Positions 12,561 to 23,952 of a stretch of 64,000 nucleotides of DNA are shown here, piece by piece (position 1 is the stretch's first letter; each line of letters opens with the position of its first letter). Origin of the DNA: Lineolata rhizophorae (Eukaryota > Ascomycota > Dothideomycetes > Lineolatales > Lineolataceae); contig MU001672.1 of the NCBI GenBank assembly GCA_010093515.1, forward strand, positions 1,244,582 through 1,308,581, written 5' to 3'. Position numbers and translations under genes: made by a program. The notes under the pieces are model-generated. The model ran no database searches and was not told the origin of the DNA. It was given only the letters and a program-made list of their open reading frames with translations.

Positions 12561-14600
12561 TCACTTCTTGTCATTATGATGATGATGATGATGATGGTGA
12601 TGAGAATGATGGCTCGCGAACGACTCCCTCGTGTGCACCCGATCGATGTCGAACGGATCCGGCTCGTACTCCAATTCCTCCTCGCGCCTCGACTCGGTCG
12701 ACCGGCCCGACCTAACCGGCTCGAAGTGCGGCCGCTCCTCCGCCGGCGACTCGCGGCCCGACGACTCGGCCGCCTCCTCGCGCTCGCGCTTCTCCTTGTC
12801 CTCGTCCTCGGCCGCCTCGGCCGCGCCGTCCACGTCGCTCGTCTTCTCCTTCGCGGGCGCCGCCCTGGTGCGGATGGACTGCATGAAGCGGTCCGCCTGG
12901 GCCGCGTACGTGCAGCGCAGGCGGATCGCCGCGCCGTACTTGTAAAAGAGGAACGGGAAGGGCAGGCAGGCGAGGCCGAGGAAGGCCGGGATGGACGAGG
13001 CCCAGTGGATCCCCAGCCCGTCGTACATCTGGCGGGTGAAGAGCGGAAACGCGGCGCCGAAGCAGGACCGCAGGATGGACGAGCCCGCCAGCACCGACGC
13101 CGCGAAGATGGTGTACGCATCGATCAGATAGTTCATGACGGACAGGAAGACGAGCACCATGCTGAAGCCGAACGGGACGCCGGCGGCCACGGGCGAGAGC
13201 CAGTGCACCGAGCTGTCGTTGGTCCACGCGAACCAGAAGAGGCCGATGGGGAGCGTCACGGCGCCGACCATGGAGGCTGGGAGGCGCGCTTCCGGCGGCG
13301 CGAAGCCAGACGGGCTATTTTTGACCGCTTTTAGGTACGCCTTCTTGTCGATGACCATGCTATAGGTGATGGCGCCGAACATGCCGATCATGACGCCGAT
13401 GAAGGCGAGGCCGGCGATGCCTTGGCTCCAGCCGCGCTCCCCTTGGAAAACTGTTTTCGGATGTGAACGTCGTTAGCATGGGTGGTCTTGTTGATCTCAA
13501 CGGCATCGTCATCAAGGAGTGAAACGAACTTACCGATGGGATACGCGCCGAACAGCATGTACAGCGTCCCGTATATGATGGACATGTACAAGCTCAGAAT
13601 GAGCACGATGGGCTCCATGAACAGCAGGATCCACGGCCGCCCGATGGCGGCCCCGAACGCCTCGCCCGCCGACACCGCCCCATGATCGATGTCCACCTTG
13701 CTCCTGTACACCTTTTCCGGGTTCATGGCGGCTAGGCGCTGCGCGCGCCTCCGCAGCAACACCGGCGCGTACGTTTCCGGAATCATCAGCGAGCCCCAGA
13801 CCCACATGACGCCCGACAGGATGGCCATGATGCCCTCGATCCACCGGAAGCCGGGGCCCTGCCCCACGAAACCGCCCACGATGGGCCCTAGCACGGGACC
13901 CATGAAGGGGGCCGCGCTGAAGAACCCCATGGCGACGCCGCGCTCCTTGGGCGGGAAGATGTCGGCGATGACGGCGCCAGCGTTGGTCAAGGCGGACGCG
14001 CCGAAGGCGCCCGAGAAGAAGCGCAGCACGATGACGGTCTCGATGTTCTGCGCGCCGGCGGTGGCGGCGTTGAAGGCGGTGAAGGCGCCGAAGGCGATGA
14101 TGAAGACGACTTGGCGGCCGTAGAGCTCGCTGATGGGGGCCCAGATGAGCGGGCCGACGGCGAAGCCCATGACGAAGAGCGAGAGGCCGAGCGTGGCCAC
14201 TTCTTGGCTGACTTGCCATTTGAGCATTATTTCGGGCATGCCTGTGATGATAGATGTGGTCAGGAAGGGATAGATAGCCTCGACAAGCTAAGTAGACTCC
14301 TTTGCAGAACTTACCTCCTGCGTATGCCGACGAACAGAAAGCAACCGCGAGCGTTGTAAGGGCCTGGGCCAATGCGATCTGCCACTTGTAGTATGGGTTG
14401 AAGAGTTGCGGGTTCCTCGAGTCATTCTCTATCCATTCGACGACATAGGGGTCCTCAACAGTGCCTGATCCGTCGTAGTGCGCCTTCGCAACTTCAGGAG
14501 TGACGAAGCCCTGATCGAGCAAGGCCTTGAAGTGGGGGATATTTGTAGGGCCTGGAGAGTCCCCGGACTCGACGTCCATTTCTTGGGGCTTTTCTGTCAT
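12561..14600 (-). CDS. MFS transporter, DHA1 (multidrug/polyamine-type) with His-rich C-terminus
   Basis: Drug:H+ antiporter-like exporter of the plasma membrane. Exons 14600-14315, 14241-13534 and 13450-12561 total 1,884 nt (627 residues), in phase with GTAAG donors. The ATG at 14600 opens a roughly 90-residue hydrophilic N-terminus (MTEKPQEMDVESG...). Family signatures follow: GPLIWAPISELYGR after TM2, the ALTNAGAVIADIFPPKERG loop, and AAPFMGPVLGPIVGGF. The second half contains the conserved FLSVMNYLIDAYTIFAASVLAG helix region. About 130 residues after the last helix form an acidic/basic low-complexity tail with RSTESRREEELEYEP, ending in a run of histidines (SHHHHHHHHHNDKK) encoded by CAT/CAC repeats at about 12570-12605. 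Substrate is unknown; the family exports fungicides, mycotoxins or polyamines. Confidence 0.9.
12568..12607. repeat. ATG/CAT trinucleotide repeat coding poly-His
   Basis: A run of atg units on the plus strand reads as CAT/CAC histidine codons on the minus strand. It lies inside the last exon of the DHA1 transporter and encodes its histidine tract. Confidence 0.85.
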
Positions 14601-16566
14601 GATGAACAACACTCGGAACAGGGACGAACGTTGAATTAGGGGGTGGAAATTGTTCCGCGAAAGGAGTGCCGTAAGGTTGGTTAAGTAAGTCGAGTTCAGC
14701 GGGTATGCATGGAAGCAAGAAAGTCGAAGGGTGAAGATATACAAGTAGGTCTAACGAAGAATACTATATACTAAGTGCTACGCGTCACGAAATGGACGGT
14801 AGTAAAAAGATGATTGTGAAAGGTAGAGATTCGAGGGAGCGTTGCCGAATTCCCGGGACTAGGCCGGGTACAACCTGCTTGATATAGGGATTGTAGCCTG
14901 GACTGCTATCTAGCGGAGCCAGTCACACTTTCCCAGCAGCACAGTTCCCTTTCGGTGACAAGATCCCGTGTCGCCGTCCCAACAGCCAGCCGACCGGCAC
15001 TTGGCGGCTCCCGTAGTACCGGCGTGACCGATATTATATCCGTGCCACAAACATATCTTCCTACATACCTACCTACATAGGAGACTTTCCTGAATCATAA
15101 CCCTGTTAGCGTGACGACGGGCGCTACCTACTTAGCCGCGGGCGGCCCCTTGTCCGCAAGCGACTACATCCAGCCCTATCGCCGTAGCTTTGCTGTAGTT
15201 GGGTCATGTCCCGACTGAACGTCAGCACGGCACGCCCACAGAAATTTCTCTCGGCCGCAGGAGGAGACTTATCGGGCACGGCGCGGACTGACGGCGGACG
15301 CCGCTGGATGAGGCAATGTCCGACGGGAGCGCATTGGGCGTGCTGCGCGGCGCGTGGGCGCACCGGAGCCCCATCCCGCCCACCAGGAACCGAGGCAACT
15401 GGGTTGCCAAGAGCCGCGGCGGTGGGTGTTTAGTGTGCGGCAAGCGCCACTGCCGCGTGTGGTTCGGCGGATCGGTCGGGTGCCGGCACGGCGAGACACC
15501 GATCTGGACACGGCCAGGTCCGCTCCCGCTCCGCCGTCCTTGGACCTTCAGCTCTTCATCTCATCCCCACGCATCGTGTGGCCGTTGTAGGATCAGACAA
15601 TGGCAAGTCTGGTCGGCTGTACATGTGCGCCCACAAGTGGGCTTAACTAAGTCCGCTGGTGGGGCCGCTTTCCTAGAGAGTTCCCTACGGACGTAACTGG
15701 TTTCAGTCACGTGTTTGGAGGAGCAACGGACACGGACTGTTCTTGGCACCGACTTTCATACCCGCTCGTCCTCGTACGACGGCGATAACCCTTGTAAACC
15801 AGGAAAGCGACGGATAGGCAGCAATGCTGATAACTAGTGAGAGAGGACTTCATAAACACGTTCGTATTTCGCTCGACACCGACCTATTTTGAGACAGAAT
15901 GACGTGCTTGATTACTATTTCAGTGGAATCAGTTCTCTGAGTCCTCATAGAACACCGATTATCCATGGATCTCCCTGGAACATATTGGATTCAAAACCAC
16001 TTTTATTCTCTGCCTCCATAAAGCCCACATTACACTCTTGCTCACTTTGGACGAACTCGGGAGAAAAGTCAGTTGTCCTTTGAATTTCACACCATCAACT
16101 TTTCTACCTGCAGCGTTTCCCGCTCCAATCTATACCATCTCAACTAGATATTTTAGCAGAGAACCCGCAACCTTCAACGGCATCCCAAACGTACATGCAC
16201 CGAACCTTTCTTTTCCAACCCCTACTCGCAGCCAAAGAGCGGTCTGGCTCACCGCGGTCCCTAACTCATTACAATCTCCCTTCATATTCTTGGCCCAAAA
16301 TGTTCTCCACCTCGATGCCTATTTCTGAAGAAGCTCGAGAATCTCGCGCAAACTAACGCCTTCTACGCGCCTAAGCAGCGTGGCGCAGCTGTGAGAGAGT
16401 TGCCTAGCATCTAAAACAAAGTCTCTAGACAGAGATGCCCGCAAATTTCAACAAGAGCCTATCATTTCTCTTTTTTGAGGATCAACAACCCAAAAACACT
16501 TCACCCTGGCCCATCTAACTCCTGAACTTCCCACCATTATGACACTCTCCAACAACGCACGCCCTC
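14601..16566. other. Gene-free region upstream of DHA1 transporter
   Basis: The 5' flank of the DHA1 gene and the 3' flank of the methyltransferase gene. It contains a short TACCTACCTACATAGG-type repeat near 15065 and a GC-rich patch at 15120-15750. Frames there lack motifs. Confidence 0.5.
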
Positions 16567-18075
16567 TCACCCAACCTCCTTCTCAGTCCTCACCATAACA
16601 TACAAATAGTGATATATCTTCGGCCGATGCACCACCATACCCTCACCCTCCCATCCACCAGCCCTCGTCCCCCTTCCCCCTTCCTTCCCGCCTCCCCCTC
16701 CCCCCCTTTCCCGCGCCCTCTCCGCCGCGTATGCCGCCCCTCCCGGCGCGCTCTCTGGCGCCTCGATCGCCACTCTACTCTCGAGCCGCCAGAACGCCGC
16801 CGGGTGCGGGAACCCGCGCGGCACGGCGCCGGGGTCCTGGCTGTCGTCGAGGGCGTCCTCGCCCTCGGGTTTCCCGGCCGAGCCGTCTCCTTCCTCGCTA
16901 CTGGCAACGGCGGTGGCGGGAGCCGCCGCAGCTGTCGCAAACGACACCCCATACCCGTCCCTCGCCGCTGCGGGCCCGCCGCTCGCTCCCACGGCGACCG
17001 CCTCGCCGCGGTCCGCAGGCGCGGAAGCCGACGGCGGCGTGCCCGGCGCCGTTGCCGCCGGCTCGCCCAGCACGTCGTCGATTTCCTCGTCGGGCGTCGC
17101 GTCGGCGTACTCGAAGAAGGGGAAGCGGCTGCGCGAGTAGCTGAGCGCGACCCACCTGCTGCCGGGCGCCGTGAGGGCCGCCAGGTGCACGGCGAGGAGG
17201 TGCAGCGGGTGGACGTACCTCGCGGCGGCCGGTGTGGATGTGGCTGGTGCTGACGTGGACGAAAGCGTGTAGGGCAGCTCGATGGGTATGTCTTCTCCGC
17301 AGGCGATGCTGTCGGAGGTGGACTTGTCGACGATGAGGGCGTAAGGGGCGGAGGGGGCGCAGGCTGAGGAGAGGGAAGGGTAGGAGAGGAGGTCGGCTGT
17401 CGTCCAGAGCATCGACGGGGTTGCCGGCTTTGTGGCTGCGTCGGCGGTTGTCGTTCGCGATGCGGTTGACCCGTTCTCACGCACACCGTTCCCCGCGCCT
17501 CCATGCTCCGCAACCCCGTTCTCATTGCTTTCTCGCTGCCGATCGCCTCCGCTGGCGTGGGCTCCGTTCCTTTCCGAGTCCAGCTGCCCCTCTAGCTCTT
17601 CCAGACCGCTGAATATCTTCTCCTCCATCATCCTCCCCCACCGGACAGCCTCCTCCGCGAAATCCACATTGCACACATGCTCCGGCCGCTCGACCAGCAC
17701 CCGCAGCCGGAAGGATAAGTCCGAGTTCCCGCACCCGATGTGCAGGATCGATGGTGGTGGCTGCTGTTGCCGCGACACCGTCACCAATGTTGCAGGGGGA
17801 GCGGAAACGGCGGGCGCTGCCGCCGGCGTCTTCCCTTCTGCTGTCGTGGTCACCTCCTCCGCCGTTGTCACAGCGGATACAGACTGTTGTGGCCGTGCTC
17901 CTGTCTGTTGCTGTGGGAGCGGTAGAGGTGGAGTGTAGGCGCTAAAAGCACGGGCGATTACGGGAATGAGAGTGTTGCTTGGAAGGAGCCAGTCGAAAGG
18001 GAGAGGGTGCGCAGCGAAGCGCTTGTTCCAGTACTCACGGTCGGCGAAGGGGGGCGGTTGCGAGTTGGAGGACAT
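16567..18075 (-). CDS. Class I SAM-dependent methyltransferase, EEF1A-KMT4/METTL13-like
   Basis: Single-exon gene of 502 residues. The N-terminus REYWNKRFAAHPLPFDWLL matches the YWxxRY...FxWL entry of the METTL13/EEF1AKMT4-like family. Motif I is ILHIGCGNSDLS (residues 110-121), followed by VCNVDFAEEAVRWGRMM (motif II region) and LIVDKSTSDSIACG, the family D-K-x-T-x-D block. The late WVALSYSRSRFPFFEY and YHYLYVMVR strands complete the Rossmann fold. Relatives methylate lysines of translation factors or other proteins; the target here is unknown. Ala/Thr/Pro-rich insertions (about residues 52-108 and 165-215) and a long Gly/Ala/Glu-rich segment (about 330-470) expand the protein well beyond the usual 200-250-residue fold. 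These insertions stay in frame and probably form surface loops. Confidence 0.8.
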   Translation of the reverse strand: MSSNSQPPPFADREYWNKRFAAHPLPFDWLLPSNTLIPVIARAFSAYTPPLPLPQQQTGARPQQSVSAVTTAEEVTTTAEGKTPAAAPAVSAPPATLVTVSRQQQPPPSILHIGCGNSDLSFRLRVLVERPEHVCNVDFAEEAVRWGRMMEEKIFSGLEELEGQLDSERNGAHASGGDRQRESNENGVAEHGGAGNGVRENGSTASRTTTADAATKPATPSMLWTTADLLSYPSLSSACAPSAPYALIVDKSTSDSIACGEDIPIELPYTLSSTSAPATSTPAAARYVHPLHLLAVHLAALTAPGSRWVALSYSRSRFPFFEYADATPDEEIDDVLGEPAATAPGTPPSASAPADRGEAVAVGASGGPAAARDGYGVSFATAAAAPATAVASSEEGDGSAGKPEGEDALDDSQDPGAVPRGFPHPAAFWRLESRVAIEAPESAPGGAAYAAERARERGGGGGGKEGGRGTRAGGWEGEGMVVHRPKIYHYLYVMVRTEKEVG

Positions 18076-20685
18076 GATGGAGTAGGTAAGTTGTAGAGGG
18101 TACGGTGGTCGTGGTATGAGTCTAGTGAGCCGGAGAAAGTTTGAATTTGGTAAAAATGCTGAATGAAGTCGATTCGACTAGGTAGGTGATCAATCGCGCG
18201 CTCTCTTAATTGAAATATTGAATCGTCTCAAGTGAGGCGCCCTCCCGCTGGAAAGCGTAGCAACTACGGCGCCGGCCTACTAGCTATCGGGACTTTTTCC
18301 GCTTCGTCGGTAACTTCACGCCTTTGGCTGGCGGTATTGTTAACATCATATAGTGAGAGCGTCAACTTTAGAGCCGCGGCACCGGTACTGACGATGCTGC
18401 GCCGGCGAAACGGGGCGTTCCAACCACGCCTCAATTCGCTCCTTCCGGAGGTTTGCAGTACTATGCTATGGCAGTCGGTTCGACGATTCGCTTTACTAAA
18501 GCTGCATTTATTGCAGTAACGTGGGAAACCAGTCAGTGTCGCGCCGCTAATAGAAGAACACAATGAGCTTTTGTGAGCTACATTCCGCAGAACATCAGGT
18601 CAAAGAGTCTTTGGAGCACCCTACATGCCATCGAAGTAAGAGTGGACAACTTTGGAGGTCAAACAACGTCGCAAATGCAGCGCGCAAAATATTATAAATG
18701 CGGGTGGGCAGGTCGGCCGCAAAGCGTCGCAAAGTTCGGAAGGGACCTTTAGGTAGGACGAGGACATACGTCAGCGGAGGCCGCGTGCATGCAGCATTGA
18801 TGTGCGTTGCGCGTTCGCGTAATTAGAACCACCGGTTGGCGCCCGGATTCAGGTTCCTTAGGAGCCGGCCGGCCCTGTCGTAGCATTCTAGGGCCCTGGC
18901 ACGACGCGCTTCTTAAATGAATTTAGTGTGCTGGATGGCTTCGGCGTTTGATGAAGCAGCTGCCATGATTGCACGGTTTACAGAATCAGTGGGAGTGAAC
19001 TAGCCATTTCACTCCATCTCCACAATGCTCGCATGGATGTGCGCGACGGGTTTCGATTTATTTTACGACTAGTGTTCTGTGACAAGGTCCAAAAGATTTC
19101 AGAATTATTTTGCCAAATGCTGTATTCGAACTGTTATAAGAAAATCAAATACTAAGAAGGCGTAAATAAATCTCATCGTCACTCCAAACAAATAATGGCG
19201 CCGGTTCCCTAACCTAACAATCAGCACTTGACACTTAATCAAAAGTAGGCTGAAATTTATCACGCAGACGCCTTCGTGCGGCTAGAGACGTTAATTTCAT
19301 ACATTACTGTACTATTGGTCAATATATGATGCCCTTGAAGATTACGAAGCGTACATTTGTATATATCTAGCTAACGTGGGCCTACTTCTTTGGGGTTTAA
19401 AACCTGCATGAGTATATTTCCTTGACGACCTCCACTAGCCAAACTTGGATTTTCCTAAGCGCTTGGTAGAGTCATAAGAGCCCTATAGGGATGTGTTTAT
19501 TGCCGTTAGGGTGTACCATGACATATTAGTATCATTTGAGGAATTCTTCGCATGTCCGCAAACGGTAGAAATCTCGAAAGGGAGAGTCGAATGCAAAGGA
19601 GCTTGGCTTAATTATATGTCCCTTCCAAGAAGTTTCTCCCTTTCTAGACTAGCCAAACCGAGGCTATTGCTCGGGACATCTCATCATCATTCTGACTGAC
19701 CCGCTCGGCATTATACATGGTTTCGTTGCCGCATTTCAGCTCCTTCTGGGTCCCCAACATGTGGATCTAGATCGTCCTAAGTTGCACCTCTAGATACAAA
19801 GTTTATAGGTAGATAGAATAGGCACGTCGAGTTAAACAGACGAGGTATAACCATTCAAATGTGTATATAGGGCATCCGCAAATCCTGCCCAACTTTGCCA
19901 CAATGCATCCAAGGTCACTCCAAGGGCTCTCTTTCGTATATACCTTCGGCGTGATCGGTCTCCTGATACCTCCTTCAAAGTCCCTTAGTAAGTTCACGCC
20001 TCTACTTCGCTACATGGGGCAGTAATATTAGTTAAGTCCATCTTCGGTTTGAGTTTGCACTGCTGTTATTGTTATTTATTTTGACGCAGAGTGAAATACG
20101 CATTAGTCCACAGCAACCTTAAACTCAATCAAGACGCAGTATAATAACAAGTCTTCATACAGCTCATGCTCCTCACCTCATTCTCCAACCAACCACGCAA
20201 AACGCCATGAAGTCTCGATAGTTCTTGATAGCCCCTGGTATATTTATCGAATCGTTCTCACGCCGGCATACCAAGTTAATATACATATACATAAGCCATA
20301 CCTAGCACACACCCATGGCTTAAATGCGACCGGAAGCACACTTGAGCATTCCGGCCCAATATCTCAAGAACACGGAGTGCACTCGAAGTCTCCAGGCCCA
20401 TTCAGAGACGCAAAAGCGGCGGATCAAATCCGTCCGTTCTATAGGCACTCGAGGGGCCGTTCCTTGCAGGAAGAGCGCTTATCAGCGCCAGTCTACAGCC
20501 TAGACAGCAGTTCTCGGCAGCAGAAGTTGGAAGCGCTTGAAAACTCATCCAAAAAAAAAAAAAAAGTCCGCAAGCAGAAGCTAAAGTGGGGACATTCAAG
20601 GGTCCTCCCCCACTGCAAGCGGCGGCTTCAAAAGCCAGGCAAGCCACTCCGTATCAGCGCGCGACCCGTCACCCAGCCGCTCTAC
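18076..20685. other. AT-richer gene-free region
   Basis: The upstream flank of the methyltransferase gene and the 3' flank of VPS37. Many stops occur in all frames and no frame exceeds 100 codons before 20377. No RNA gene, transposase fragment or clear inverted repeat was recognised. A 15-nt A run lies at 20551-20565. Confidence 0.5.
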
Positions 20686-21815
20686 TCACCGCCACCCCCC
20701 TACCCTACCCTCATCCCACCTCTCCTTCCTCTCCCTCCTCAGCCACTGCCCCTTCCACGCCTCTCTATTCCTCCTCACAAACTCAGCCGTCTCCCTCTCG
20801 CTCGCGCGGCCCGCCCCATCGACGCCATCCCCCTCGGCCCCAGCCCCAGCCCCGACCCCCGCGCCGGCACCAGCACCGGCCCCACCCTCCAAGAAGCTCT
20901 CCTCGAGCGCGCGACAGACGGCGTCGCCCTCTGCCACGGCGGCGGCGAGCCTCTGGTAGAGCCCGACGGGCGAGAAGTCGCGGAGGGCGGCGTCCTGCTC
21001 GGCCTGCTTGGCGCGCCAGGCGCGCTCGAGGGCGCGCAGCGCGAGCAGGCGCGACTGGGCCGCCGTGCGGGTGTGGCCGAGCGTCGACTCGAGCGCCGAC
21101 AGCGAGGTGGCGAGGGCCTCGTTGGACGAGAGGAGCTGGGTGAGGGGCGCGAGCGAGGCCGCGAGGGCGGGGTGCGCCGTCGTGGGCGAGAAGACGAGGG
21201 CGTGCTGGAGCGAGGGCGAGGAGAGGAGGGCGTGCAGGTCAGGGGTCCTGGGGAGTTGCGCGCCAGGTGTTTAGTTTGGGAGGCGGCTTTTTGTGTTCGG
21301 AGAATGATGGAAAAAAAGGGTAATGTGCATGAGTTGGAGAGCGAGCGAGCGACATACGATTTGTCTTTCACGATGTCCGGGAGCCAGCCTTCTTCGGGAA
21401 ATTCTATCTGCGGCGCTGTCGCTTCCTCGCCCGCCACACCCCCCACTCCGCTCGCCTGCCGCTCCGCTCCTCCTGTCCCCCCGGGCCATTGTTGTTGCGT
21501 CGGCTGCTGTGCAGCGCCCTGCCCTCCGCCACCGCCGCCGCCATACTGCTCCCCGCCATACTGCGCCTGCTGGGCCTGTGGGGGAGGAGGCGGCAGCGGC
21601 GGTCCGCCGCCAGTCGTGGGCGTGCCCCGCCCGCTCGAGTGCGCCGAGGGCTTTGGCGGAGGCGGTGGCGGCGTCGCCGAGTCGTACGAGGCCGGGCTGA
21701 AGGCGGCCTGATGTTGCGTGGCGGGAGGAACGGCCGAGGGAGGCGCCGGCGGCGGAGGGTATGCTGCGCTGGCGGACGAGGAGGAGGGATGTGGTGATTG
21801 GTGCGGATACGACAT
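20686..21815 (-). CDS. vps37: ESCRT-I subunit VPS37 (Mod(r) domain)
   Basis: Probable component of the ESCRT-I complex that sorts ubiquitinated cargo into multivesicular endosomes. Exons 21815-21358 and 21247-20686 give 339 residues; the donor is GTATGT and the junction is in phase. Residues 1-135 are Pro/Gly/Ser/Gln-rich and disordered, as in fungal VPS37 proteins. The conserved block begins at GWLPDIVKDKS, continues across the intron as TPDLHALLSSPSLQ, and runs through a helical Mod(r)-like domain (LLSSNEALATSLSALESTLG, then LRALERAWRAKQAEQDAAL, then LYQRLAAAVAEGDAVCRALEESFL). The C-terminus WLRRERKERWDEGRVGGWR is also typical. An Ala/Gly-rich linker (about 275-295) interrupts the last helix pair. 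The gene is divergent from the coiled-coil gene 2.1 kb away. Confidence 0.8.
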
Positions 21816-23952
21816 TGTCTACGTTGCCTTGAGATTGTAAGAGGCAGGGCGAGGCGAAGTGAAGTTGGTAGAAGGTTGGTCTGGGATGGGCGGCCTTGTC
21901 GCGGTAGGGAGGGCCTTGGTAGGCGGGTATATCGGCACCTACTACGTAGGTCGGTAGGCCGAGGCAAGGCCCGCGGCCCGTTTGGAGAGAGGAAACAGCG
22001 GCGGTGACTGTTTCGTTTCAGGAGATGAGAGACGGCCGGGGCGGCACGTATGCCGAGGTCTGTCTGCCTAGCAGAGCGCAATTGGGCCGAGAAGTAGAGA
22101 TGACGTGAATGGTCGAAACAACCATTGGGCGCAAGAGCTGTCGTGAGTCCTTTGAGTGGGTGGGGGAGCTGGAATAACGTTGTCCCGGGCGGTGAGGCCT
22201 TGGCCCACCGCTCAAGGCGCGCCGCGGCTGCCTGCTTGGAGCGAGGCAGGAGACGCGCCCGCCGGGACATGATTGGGCGGCGCGCTCATGACGGCCATTA
22301 CAACCACGTCTTTGCTGTCTGCCAATGCGATGCCGTTGTTCTGGTGTTTGCATTCACCGGTCACAAATGGGTGTGTGGAGACCGAGCGCCTCGTGGAGGA
22401 GGCCTCGTGACCCCATCTAGTTGATGAAGATCATAAAACGTCTGTCGAATCGGTCTGCAGTCTTTCGAGATCGAGGAGCCGATCATGGTTCTGCCTGCTG
22501 CCCGTCACCTATCACCTATCACGGGAGAATTGGGGTGGGGTTGTGCCAAGGTCTTCCCCTTGGAGTTCTGGAAAGATGTCGCGGAAATTTGTGTCTTGCA
22601 TTCAAGGCACAAATCCTCATGTATATGGCCTTGCACCGTCTGAGATGCAATAAAAGATGCAATGTGCAACAGGTATCTAATCGGCACGTCTACATATAGA
22701 GTGGTACCAGATCCGCGTATGTATAAGATGCCCTGCACGGCGAAAATCATTTGACCTTCACTAAGATAAAGAGTCAGGGGCCGCAGGGGCCGCGCAATCC
22801 GCATTGAAAATTTGGACGCCAGGGAGTGGTGGACGAATGAAAAGGGGCACCCACCGACAAAAAGCTTTCGGCGCGGGGAGCCTGGGACTCGAAATGCCCT
22901 TGGAGATTGGTTGTAAAGCACGTCCGGCTTTAAACAAATTCGGGCGATGCGCAGCGGCCATGGGACGGCCGCGTCGCGGCAGCACAAAGTGAGGGGTGCG
23001 AATTGGCGAGAATACGAGCGGGCCAAGGCCTGGGGCAAAGATGCAGATGTGGCTGCCGTTGAGGTTGACGGTGTCGGCCGTCCGAGCGCCGCTCAAGCTT
23101 TCAGGGCGCGCTGCCCTGGCGGCGATGGCGCGCATTGCTGCGCGGGCCTGCAGCGGTGAAGGGGAAAGTCGAGGGTGTGTACGCATGTCGTGCCGTGCAT
23201 GTGGGTTGCTCCCGTGTGTTTCAGCAGCGCCCATTCCCTGCGTTGGCGATTCGTCCATGGCGCGGCAGGCGGCCGTTCATCGCTGCTTCTCTGCTGGAAA
23301 GTTGCACCATACCAACAGAGCACGTAGTTTGGCTGCGAGCATTCGAAGAGCACGCATGCGTCGAGGGCGGGCATTGCGCAAGCACTCGGCCGGATGGTCC
23401 CTCGTGGGCGGCTGGATCGAGGAGTTCGCCCAGTCGCAGCGCTCTGGATCGGCGGGCGGTGCCTGGCGCCGGCAGGGCTTGGCGGGCCGGATTGGGGTGG
23501 TCCCTTGCAGGCGGCAGGCGCGCTGGGCGCACTCCTGGCGGGAGCGACGCTCGGCCGCCTTCCCCGTTTCGCGCCGCGCCCGCCGCCGGGCTGGCCGCCC
23601 GGCAGGCGCGCCCAGGGGCCCCGGCGGCCGCCGGCCACTCAGACGCCGCCAGGGGAGCCGCCCGCGCCCGATCCGGGGATGGCGGCCGAGCGTCCCTCCT
23701 TTTCTCGCCCGCCTCTCGTGAGCCCGGCCGCCGGCGACCGAAAGAGCTCGCAGCCCGCCTCGACCAGACCACCTGGTCCCTCTCTCCCACGAAGCACGCC
23801 CGTGCTAGCCAGCAAGCCCGGCCAGCCCAGCCCCAGCCCGAGCCCGGGCGGTTTCGTCCTTCGCTCTATTTTGCGTCTATTCGGAGGAGGCCCGTGTCTA
23901 TCGCCATCTCACACGTACCGCGTGTCTGCTGCACCTCCGCCGCGGGATAATA
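21816..23952. other. Divergent promoter region of VPS37 and coiled-coil gene
   Basis: About 2.1 kb separates two outward-facing genes, so both 5' leaders and promoters lie here. 23000-23950 is very GC-rich and yields long frames on both strands with no motif support. One TACTACGTA motif lies at 21940-21948. Confidence 0.5.

Noticed and set aside
12576-13334. 252-codon plus-strand frame
   Set aside because: Antisense shadow of the DHA1 transporter; begins with poly-Met from the CAT repeat and lacks any family motif.
13530-14744. 404-codon minus-strand frame starting upstream of the DHA1 gene
   Set aside because: It reads through the first intron of the transporter and is out of frame afterwards (Arg/His-rich). 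Only its portion from the ATG at 14600 to 14315 is coding.
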